From assembly GCA_900755065.1 (NCBI GenBank), contig CAAEFC010000025.1:1-38433 (forward strand): a stretch of DNA of 38,433 nt, written 5' to 3'. Shown piece by piece: positions 32,534 through 38,433 of this stretch (positions are counted from its first letter, which is position 1; each line of letters opens with the position of its first letter). This DNA comes from Bacilli bacterium (GTDB lineage: Bacteria; Bacillota_I; Bacilli_A; RFN20; CAG-449). The notes beneath the pieces were generated by a model. It did no database searches. It had not been told where the DNA came from and saw only the letters and a program-made list of their open reading frames with translations. A program made the position numbers and the translations under genes.

Positions 32534-32977
32534 ATGTTTTTCATCGGTACGTACAATCACAGTTTGGATGAAAAGAATCGGGTCATCCTGCCGTCCAAAC
32601 TGCGCGACAAACTGTGCGACAAGGACAATCCGACGATCTACGTAACGCTCGGCCTCGACAAATGCATCGCCATTTATCCGGCCGAAACGTACGAAGCGAT
32701 CGCTTCGCGCCTCTCCAAAGCCTCGTCCCTGGAAGGGGACAACCGAGGCTATAAGCGAACCTTTTTCTCGAATTCTTACGATATCACCGTCGATCGTCAG
32801 GGGCGGGTACCGTTATCGAAAGAACTCTGTTCCAAATGCAGCGTGAAGAGGGATGTCGTCATCATCGGCGTCGACGACCACGTGGAAATCTGGGATCGCG
32901 ATCTGTACGCGGCGATGTCGGAACAGAACGACGAGAACTACGAATCGTACGCTTCCCGGATTCATATTGAAGACTGA
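32534..32977 (+). CDS. mraZ: Transcriptional regulator MraZ
   Basis: A 147-residue protein with two AbrB-like half domains: YNHSLDEKNRVILPSKLRD near the start and DRQGRVPLSKELCSKC in the second half. MraZ binds 10-base repeats upstream of its own operon and represses (in some mycoplasmas activates) division genes. ATG 32534 gives the conserved MFFIGTYNHSLDEK start, with GGGAG (32521-32525) 8 bases before it. The stop overlaps the rsmH start (TGATG). Autoregulation through the box array is very likely. Confidence 0.96.
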   Translation: MFFIGTYNHSLDEKNRVILPSKLRDKLCDKDNPTIYVTLGLDKCIAIYPAETYEAIASRLSKASSLEGDNRGYKRTFFSNSYDITVDRQGRVPLSKELCSKCSVKRDVVIIGVDDHVEIWDRDLYAAMSEQNDENYESYASRIHIED

Positions 32978-33912
32978 TGATGAAGTACAAGCATATCCCC
33001 GTGTTGTTGAACGAAGTCATCGAAGGATTGAATATCCGCGAAGAGGGCATCTACGTCGACTGCACGCTGGGGAGAGGAGGTCACAGCAGTGAAATCCTCA
33101 AACGCCTGACTACCGGTCAATTGTACTGCTTCGATCAGGACGAGCAGGCGATTGAAGAATCTTACCCGCGACTAAGAGAAATCTCGTCGTCGTTCGCGCT
33201 GATCCATGCCAATTTCAGCGAAATCCGCGCGAAACTGAGCGAATACGGCATCGACCGGGTCGACGGAATCCTGTTCGATCTGGGGGTCAGTTCGGCGCAG
33301 TTCGACGAGCAGGATCGCGGATTCTCTTACCGTTTCGACGCCAGACTGGATATGCGGATGAATCAAAAATCCCGTCTGAGCGCATACGAAGTCGTCAATA
33401 CGTATCCTCCGGAAGATCTTCATCGGATTATCCGGGACTACGGCGAAGAAAAATACGCCTATGCCATCACGCGGGAAATCGTCCGAAGCCGGAAAGTCCG
33501 GCCGATCGAGACGACGCTCGAACTGGTGGAAATCATCAAGCGCGCGTTGCCGATGAAAGTGCTGAATAAGGTCGGCCATCCGGCGAAACAGACCTTCCAG
33601 GCCATTCGCATCGAAGTCAACGACGAACTCAACGTTCTGAAAAAAGCCCTGAAAGACGCTTCGGAACTGTTGAATCCGCGCGGAAGAATGTGCGTGATTT
33701 CCTTCAATTCGCTGGAAGACCGCATCGTCAAGCAGTTCTTCAACGAACTGGGAAAGGCGAAGCCGCAGTCGAGAAGGTACCCGACAATCGAAAAGCCGTT
33801 ATCCTACACGGTGCTTACGCGGAAAGTCATCGTCGCAAGCGAAAAGGAAGTCGCCGAAAACAATCGGGCGAAAAGTGCGAAACTCCGCATTTTGGAAAGG
33901 AATGAGTTATGA
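32977..33912 (+). CDS. rsmH: 16S rRNA (cytosine-1402-N4) methyltransferase RsmH (MraW)
   Basis: A 311-residue SAM-dependent methyltransferase. HIPVLLNEVIEGL, the SAM loop DCTLGRGGHSSEIL, FDLGVSSAQFDEQDRGFSYR, and QTFQAIRIEVNDEL are all family hallmarks. The usual SFHSLEDR segment reads SFNSLEDR. Start is ATG 32977, coupled to mraZ; ATG 32980 is equally possible and one residue shorter. Its stop overlaps the next small gene (ATGA). Confidence 0.96.
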   Translation: MMKYKHIPVLLNEVIEGLNIREEGIYVDCTLGRGGHSSEILKRLTTGQLYCFDQDEQAIEESYPRLREISSSFALIHANFSEIRAKLSEYGIDRVDGILFDLGVSSAQFDEQDRGFSYRFDARLDMRMNQKSRLSAYEVVNTYPPEDLHRIIRDYGEEKYAYAITREIVRSRKVRPIETTLELVEIIKRALPMKVLNKVGHPAKQTFQAIRIEVNDELNVLKKALKDASELLNPRGRMCVISFNSLEDRIVKQFFNELGKAKPQSRRYPTIEKPLSYTVLTRKVIVASEKEVAENNRAKSAKLRILERNEL

Positions 33913-34127
33913 AAAACAGGCTGAAAAAAACCAATATGACGAAATTCGACCGCTGTGCCAGAAAAATGGGACTGGCCGGCGTACTCCTGATGCTGGGCGC
34001 GCTTTCGATCGGCATTCCCGCCGCGAGCGCTTTGGCCGGGACCAACCGGAATCTCACGAACGAGATCACGGTGATCCGGGCGGACAATCAGGAGGAGAAC
34101 CATCCGACACAAATTGAAAGGAAGTAG
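33909..34127 (+). CDS. Small membrane or secreted protein in the ftsL position
   Basis: A 72-residue protein: a basic start (residues 1-20), a hydrophobic segment (about 21-43) and a 29-residue polar tail. It lies where ftsL is found in Firmicutes, coupled to rsmH through ATGA, with AAGGA (33898-33902) as the ribosome binding site. FtsL normally has one helix and a coiled coil of 50 or more residues outside, so this would be a much shortened form. The hydrophobic segment ends ASALA before Gly44, like a signal peptidase site, so a secreted peptide is an alternative. Not assigned. Confidence 0.7.
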   Translation: MKNRLKKTNMTKFDRCARKMGLAGVLLMLGALSIGIPAASALAGTNRNLTNEITVIRADNQEENHPTQIERK

Positions 34128-34132
34128 TAAAA

Positions 34133-34360
34133 ATGAACAAATTTCTCAAAGCCCTGGTCTGCATCGACCTTTGGGTCGCCATCGTTTCGGCGACAGTCTT
34201 CGTAAGCTTATTCTTTATTCATCAGTACGTTTATCTGAACGAAATTTTGATTTTCATCGTCGTCTTCCTTTCGTTCAACGTCGTGTACTGCATTCCGTTC
34301 GGAGTCAACTTTATCAAGGTTAACCGGAGCAATGCCGGAAGGCAGAAAATAAATTACTAG
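34133..34360 (+). CDS. Small two-helix membrane protein of unknown function
   Basis: A 75-residue protein with helices at about 7-29 and 36-58 and a basic C-terminal tail (KVNRSNAGRQK). AAAGGAAG lies upstream of ATG 34133, 5 bases after the previous stop. I do not recognise a family. In B. subtilis pbpB would lie in this region; no PBP is here. The stop codon is inside the stem of the following terminator. Confidence 0.65.
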   Translation: MNKFLKALVCIDLWVAIVSATVFVSLFFIHQYVYLNEILIFIVVFLSFNVVYCIPFGVNFIKVNRSNAGRQKINY

Positions 34361-34379
34361 CGCAAGCTAGTTTTTTTTT
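34356..34379 (+). terminator. Terminator of the mraZ operon
   Basis: ACTAGC (34356-34361), the GNRA-type loop GCAA, GCTAGT (34366-34371) and a run of nine Ts. Confidence 0.9.
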
Positions 34380-34428
34380 CGATTTCCGATGAAATATGAT
34401 ATGATAATACTTGTGAGCGTGAGAATCT

Positions 34429-36891
34429 ATGAAAAAGAAAATGAAAGTGCCTAAAAACACCAACGAAAAATTTTTATCCAACGACGTCGAGGCGATGCTG
34501 ATCGGCATCATGCTGCTTTTGGTCTCGCTGATCGGACTGTTAGGGAAAGGACCGGTCGGTCAGTTCTTGCAGTATTGCGTCGTCTTCGTCTTCGGGAATT
34601 TCTACTTTCTGGTTTACGCCTATCTCTTTTTCTTTTCCGTCTATCTGATTGCGACCAAAAAGATGTTCGTGATGAAGATCAACCTCTACCTCTTCGCGGC
34701 GATTCTGATTCTGTTCAGTTTCCTGATCGGCGCTTCCGATACGAGCGTGGAACTGACGATCGGAAATTTCACGGGCGCCTACCTCAACGTGATGAACGCC
34801 ACGCCGGGAATCTCGCTTTTTCGAATCGAGAGTTTCGAGGCGATTTCTTACACCGGCGGCGGGTATCTGGGCTATATGCTCCGCGGATTTCTCAATACCT
34901 GTTTCACCAGCGTCGGCACGTCGATTACCATCGGCATTTTCGCTTTCGCCGGTTTAAGCGTCTTCTTAAAAGACATCGTCATCTACTTTATCCGCTTTTT
35001 CCGTTTCGTGAAAACGAAATACCGCGATCAGAACGCGAAAAAGGCCGCGAAACAGGAAGAAATCCGGCTCGAAGAGAAGAAAGAAGAGACGCGGCGCGAG
35101 GAAAAAATCCCGGGCGCGGAAATCGTTTCCGACGATTTGCCGATGAACGAACCGGAAACGGTCGTCGAGGAAAAGCCGAAAATGGATTTCTTCGCCAAGG
35201 ATATCGAAGAAGTTCCGACTCCCGATTTCGCCCCGTCCGAGAAGAAAGAGGCGAAAAAGCCGCTGTTCGAGGAAATCTCGCCGATCGAAAGCGTCGTCGC
35301 CCAACCGATCCGTCCGACTATCGAAGAGCCGTTTTCGCCACGGGAAGAGCCTTCGCCGGTTGAAAAAGCGCCCGAAGCGCCTTTCGTTCACGAAGAAAAG
35401 CGGCCGAAATACGAGTCGTACCAACTGCCGCCGATCTCGCTATTGTCTCAGCCGCAGAACGACGACGTCTCGTTAGAAAACCGGATCATCGCGGAGAATC
35501 GTCTGGAAAAGATCAACGAACTGTTCCGTCAGTTCAAGATCGGCGCCAGCGCGATTTCCTATACGATCGGTCCTTCCTGCACCCGTTTCAACATCAAGAT
35601 GAATCCGGGCGTCAAAGTCAACGTCCTCTCGTCGATCCAGAACGAAATCGCGATCAATCTGGGTGGAAACAAGACCGTCCGTCTCGAACTCGTCGTCGAG
35701 GGAAGAGATACGTCTTCGATCGAGATCGGAAACGCCAAGATCGCTTCGGTTTCGTTCCGGGAATGTCTGGAAGCCCTAAACGGAAAAACGTCGGATAAGG
35801 ACAAACTGCTGGTCCCGTTAGGAAAGGGGATCGAAGGAAACGTCGTTACCGTCTCTCTGGACGAACTTCCGCACTTACTCGTTGCAGGAACCACCGGGTC
35901 GGGAAAATCAGTCTTCATCAACACAGTCATCGCGACATTGATCATGCGGAATCGCCCGGACGAACTGAAACTGATGCTGATCGATCCGAAGAAAGTCGAA
36001 TTCAGCAAGTACAACGATCTGCCGCACCTCCTCTGCCCGGTGATCACCGAGGCCGTCGAGGGCAAGAACGCCCTGAAAAAACTGGTCGAAGAAATGGAAC
36101 GGCGGTATTCGGTGTTCCTGACCAACGGAAAAGGGTGCAGCAAAATTTCCGAATACAACGAACTGGCGGAAGCGCTAGGCTATGAAAAAATGCCGAATAT
36201 CGTGATGATTTGCGATGAGTTCAGCGATTTCATGAGCGAATACGGCAAGGAGATCGAACCGTTGATCAAGCGTCTGGCGCAGAAGGCGAGAGCCTGCGGA
36301 ATCTATCTGATCATCTGCACGCAACGGCCGTCCGTCAGCGTCATCACCGGCGACATCAAGGCAGTCGTTCCGTCCCGGATCGCGCTTCTGGTTCCGCAGG
36401 TGGTCGATTCAAGAACCATTCTCGACGAAGGCGGCGCGGAGAGCCTACTAGGCAACGGCGACATGCTGGCCCGCATTCCGCGTCACAGTTCGCTCGTCCG
36501 GGTGCAAGGATCGTTTATCCGCAATCTGGAAATCATCAAAATCTGCGATTTCATCAAGGGGCAGTGTCAGGTCGAATACGACGAAAACTTCAAAAATCTG
36601 GTCGAACAGGACGATCTGGGTCTTTCCGGCGGAGATTCGCACCGTCGGGAACGCGACCCGTTGCACGAGCAGGCGAAGATCCACGTCATCGAGACCCGGA
36701 TCGCTTCCACGAGCAACCTGCAATCGCGCTTCGGAATCGGTTACGCCCGGGCCGATCACATTCTCAACTGTCTGGAAGACGAACACGTCATCAAGCGCAG
36801 CGGAAACGGCAACCGCCGGATCGTCGTCATGACGATGGAAGAGTATCAGAGCCAGAAAACCAACGGGGCGCCGGAAGAAGAGGAAAACTGA
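34429..36891 (+). CDS. ftsK: DNA translocase FtsK/SpoIIIE
   Basis: An 820-residue translocase: about four N-terminal membrane helices (to about residue 190), a long charged Pro/Glu-rich linker, the RecA-like motor and a winged-helix gamma domain. Walker A is GTTGSGKS (487-494), Walker B is MICDEFSDF, and QRPSV and the DSRTILD...GAESLLGNGDML segment are typical. The gamma domain (ASTSNLQSRFGIGYARADHI) reads chromosome polarity. FtsK clears DNA from the septum; SpoIIIE pumps the chromosome into the forespore; one gene may do both. The start has only a weak ribosome binding site; TATGAT (34400-34405) may be a -10. Confidence 0.94.
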   Translation: MKKKMKVPKNTNEKFLSNDVEAMLIGIMLLLVSLIGLLGKGPVGQFLQYCVVFVFGNFYFLVYAYLFFFSVYLIATKKMFVMKINLYLFAAILILFSFLIGASDTSVELTIGNFTGAYLNVMNATPGISLFRIESFEAISYTGGGYLGYMLRGFLNTCFTSVGTSITIGIFAFAGLSVFLKDIVIYFIRFFRFVKTKYRDQNAKKAAKQEEIRLEEKKEETRREEKIPGAEIVSDDLPMNEPETVVEEKPKMDFFAKDIEEVPTPDFAPSEKKEAKKPLFEEISPIESVVAQPIRPTIEEPFSPREEPSPVEKAPEAPFVHEEKRPKYESYQLPPISLLSQPQNDDVSLENRIIAENRLEKINELFRQFKIGASAISYTIGPSCTRFNIKMNPGVKVNVLSSIQNEIAINLGGNKTVRLELVVEGRDTSSIEIGNAKIASVSFRECLEALNGKTSDKDKLLVPLGKGIEGNVVTVSLDELPHLLVAGTTGSGKSVFINTVIATLIMRNRPDELKLMLIDPKKVEFSKYNDLPHLLCPVITEAVEGKNALKKLVEEMERRYSVFLTNGKGCSKISEYNELAEALGYEKMPNIVMICDEFSDFMSEYGKEIEPLIKRLAQKARACGIYLIICTQRPSVSVITGDIKAVVPSRIALLVPQVVDSRTILDEGGAESLLGNGDMLARIPRHSSLVRVQGSFIRNLEIIKICDFIKGQCQVEYDENFKNLVEQDDLGLSGGDSHRRERDPLHEQAKIHVIETRIASTSNLQSRFGIGYARADHILNCLEDEHVIKRSGNGNRRIVVMTMEEYQSQKTNGAPEEEEN

Positions 36892-36922
36892 CCGGAATGC
36901 GACAATTTTGATGAAATTCCGG
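36892..36922. repeat. Inverted repeat before pulA
   Basis: CCGGAAT (36892-36898) and ATTCCGG (36916-36922) are perfect 7-base arms separated by 17 bases, overlapping the -35 region of the pulA promoter. There is no U-run, so an operator is likelier than a terminator. Confidence 0.4.
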
Positions 36923-36938
36923 AAATATTTGTTAGAAT
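36908..36938 (+). promoter_or_regulatory. Candidate promoter of pulA
   Basis: TTGATG (36908-36913), a 19-base spacer and TAGAAT (36933-36938) with TG at 36930-36931 (extended -10). Confidence 0.4.
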
Positions 36939-36981
36939 AAATGAGAAAACCGCAACTTATACTTGGAAATGAGAGGAATTT

Positions 36982-38433
36982 ATGAACCGTTATAGTCTGT
37001 TCGGGGCGAAACTGATCAACGAATCGATCATCGAAGTTTCGATCCCAAAAAGTTATCGCAACGAGAAAAACAACCGCTTCTTTCTTTATGACGACGAAAC
37101 GCCGATCGGCGAACTGAAAGTCGAATCGGTCAGCGAAGCCACACGCGACTTCCATTACCGCGTCGTCAACGCCTATCCGTTGAAACTGGGGCGCAACTAC
37201 GTCATTGCCGACGAAAACAACATTTTCATTTCGCTGGACTGTTCGTATCTGATGCGTTTAGACAAGTACGTCGACCGCATGGTATCCGACGAGCCTCTCG
37301 GCGCGATCTATTCCAAAAAGGGGACGACTTTCCGCATCTTTTCGCCCTTAGCCTCTTCGGGCATCGTCCGCATCGACGGCAAGGTCGATCAGCAGCATAC
37401 GACTGTCATTCTGAGCAAAAACGAAAAGACCGGCATTCTGGAAGGCTATGCGAAAGGCGATTTCGCTTCCTGCCAGTATGCATTCATGCTGAAAATCAAC
37501 AACGAGTACCGCATGGCGGTCGATCCTTACGCGAAAGGAATTTCGCTTCTTTCCAAGGCTTCGGTCATCGTCAATCCGAAAGACGTCGAAGTCGACCTTC
37601 ACAACGACAAACTCCGTCCGTTCGCCTCGATCGCCGACGCGATCATTTACGAGGTTTCGATCCGCGATCTGATCAGCGATCCGGGCACGGCGATCCGAAA
37701 TAAAGGAAAATACGCCGGCTGGCTGGAAGAAGGCGTTGTCACCGGCAAAGGGAATCCGGTCGGCATCGACTACCTGAAAAGTCTGGGGATCACGCACGTT
37801 CAACTTCTCCCCGTCTTCGACTTTCAGACCACGAACGACCTGCATCCGGAAGATACGTACAACTGGGGATACGATCCCTGCAATTACAACGTTCCGGAGG
37901 GTTCGTTCTCCCTCCACCCGGAAGATCCGCTTTGCCGGATTGTCGAACTGAAAAAGGTTATCGCCAAATTGCACGAAAACAATATCCGCGTCGTGATGGA
38001 CGTCGTCTACAACCATGTCTTCAACATGGAAACTTCCTGTTTCGAACAGGCCTGTCCGAACTATTACTTCCGTTTCAATCCGGACGGAAGTTGTTCCAAC
38101 GGCACGTTCTGCGGCAATGAATTTGAATCCCGTCATCTGATGGGAAGAAAATACCTGATCGACTCCTGCAAGTACTGGATCAGCGAATACGGCGTCGACG
38201 GGTTCCGTTTCGACCTGATGGGAATTCTCGACATCGAGACGATGAAGCAGATTGTCGAAGAATGCCGTCGGATCAAGCCGGACGCGCTTTTCTACGGCGA
38301 AGGCTGGGATATGCCGACGGTGCTTCCTTCTTCGCAGAAGACGAGCATGAACAACGCGCATCTCGTCCCGGAAATCGGCTTTTTCAACGACCGGTTCCGC
38401 GACATCGTCAAAGGAAAGACGGGTCACGACGAA
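36982..38433 (+). CDS. pulA: Type I pullulanase, 3' end beyond the window
   Basis: The first 484 codons of a GH13 debranching enzyme that cleaves alpha-1,6 bonds in pullulan, starch or glycogen. A beta-rich N-terminal region and a CBM48-like domain (about 105-190) precede the barrel. YNWGYDP is the pullulanase hallmark; region I is DVVYNHV, region II is GFRFDLMG with nucleophile Asp411, and region III is YGEGW with acid Glu440. No signal peptide is visible, so it is probably cytoplasmic and acts on glycogen or imported maltodextrins. The gene has GAGAGGA upstream of ATG 36982 and runs open to the last base. Confidence 0.93.
   Translation, partial: MNRYSLFGAKLINESIIEVSIPKSYRNEKNNRFFLYDDETPIGELKVESVSEATRDFHYRVVNAYPLKLGRNYVIADENNIFISLDCSYLMRLDKYVDRMVSDEPLGAIYSKKGTTFRIFSPLASSGIVRIDGKVDQQHTTVILSKNEKTGILEGYAKGDFASCQYAFMLKINNEYRMAVDPYAKGISLLSKASVIVNPKDVEVDLHNDKLRPFASIADAIIYEVSIRDLISDPGTAIRNKGKYAGWLEEGVVTGKGNPVGIDYLKSLGITHVQLLPVFDFQTTNDLHPEDTYNWGYDPCNYNVPEGSFSLHPEDPLCRIVELKKVIAKLHENNIRVVMDVVYNHVFNMETSCFEQACPNYYFRFNPDGSCSNGTFCGNEFESRHLMGRKYLIDSCKYWISEYGVDGFRFDLMGILDIETMKQIVEECRRIKPDALFYGEGWDMPTVLPSSQKTSMNNAHLVPEIGFFNDRFRDIVKGKTGHDE

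Noticed and set aside
33909..34127. Firm call of ftsL
   Set aside because: Position fits, but the outer part is too short for the FtsL coiled coil and a cleavable signal peptide is equally possible, so no symbol was given.
38400..38433. Truncated or broken pullulanase
   Set aside because: The frame is open to the last base and all catalytic regions seen are intact; the gene is simply cut by the window edge.
1..38433. CRISPR arrays, insertion sequences, prophage, toxin-antitoxin pairs, tRNA or rRNA genes
   Set aside because: I saw no repeat-spacer pattern, transposase or integrase motif, phage gene run, or RNA gene in either strand.

Overview
The window is a dense, almost mobile-element-free stretch of bacterial chromosome of roughly balanced GC. 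It carries ribosome/GTPase genes, Holliday-junction repair, protein export, peptidoglycan synthesis, cell division and sporulation genes. SpoIIGA, pro-sigma-E, sigma-G, SpoVB, SpoVD and a SpoVE-type SEDS protein point to an endospore-forming member of the class Bacilli in the broad sense. The L27 N-terminal extension with its Prp protease, and two gene orders that closely follow Bacillus subtilis, agree with this. Reduced proteins and divergent sequences suggest an Erysipelotrichia/Mollicutes-related lineage rather than Bacillus itself (inference, not certain). TGA is used as a stop, so the code is standard. MurE carries a DNPR motif, which predicts meso-diaminopimelate in the wall.

Layout. 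1-2468: leader, rplU, prp, rpmA, obg (spo0B, which lies between rpmA and obg in B. subtilis, is absent). 2541-4206: a 30-codon membrane micro-ORF, ruvA, ruvB. 4265-10932: the yrzE, yrbG (DUF421), spoVB, secDF, recJ block known from B. subtilis, but with yrzE and spoVB turned to the minus strand. 10944-13537: three accessory genes (multi-pass membrane protein, GNAT acetyltransferase, DUF4234-like membrane protein). 13594-25156: spoVD, murE, mraY, murD, spoVE/ftsW, murG, murB, divIB, ftsA, ftsZ, tightly packed and often overlapping. 25232-28336: spoIIGA, sigE, a minimal sepF, a PH-like membrane protein, sigG. 28457-32384: pheS, pheT, a YceD-family gene. 32534-36891: mraZ, rsmH, two tiny membrane proteins (the first in the ftsL position), ftsK/spoIIIE. 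36982 to the end: a type I pullulanase cut by the window edge.

How they work together. SpoVD/SpoVE with MurE, MraY, MurD, MurG and MurB make and polymerise lipid II; DivIB, FtsA, FtsZ, SepF and FtsK form the divisome; SpoIIGA activates pro-sigma-E in the mother cell and sigma-G later acts in the forespore. The order therefore places septum formation and sporulation commitment side by side.

I see no clearly novel multi-gene system. The most noteworthy signals are a four-segment RNA switch in the rplU leader that includes a perfect anti-Shine-Dalgarno; a SecDF that lacks the conserved proton-pathway acidic residues in both halves; FtsA and SepF that both lack a visible membrane-targeting helix; an exact 10-bp MraZ box array over the mraZ promoter; and a 14-bp palindrome filling the spacer of a sigma-E-like promoter before spoVD.
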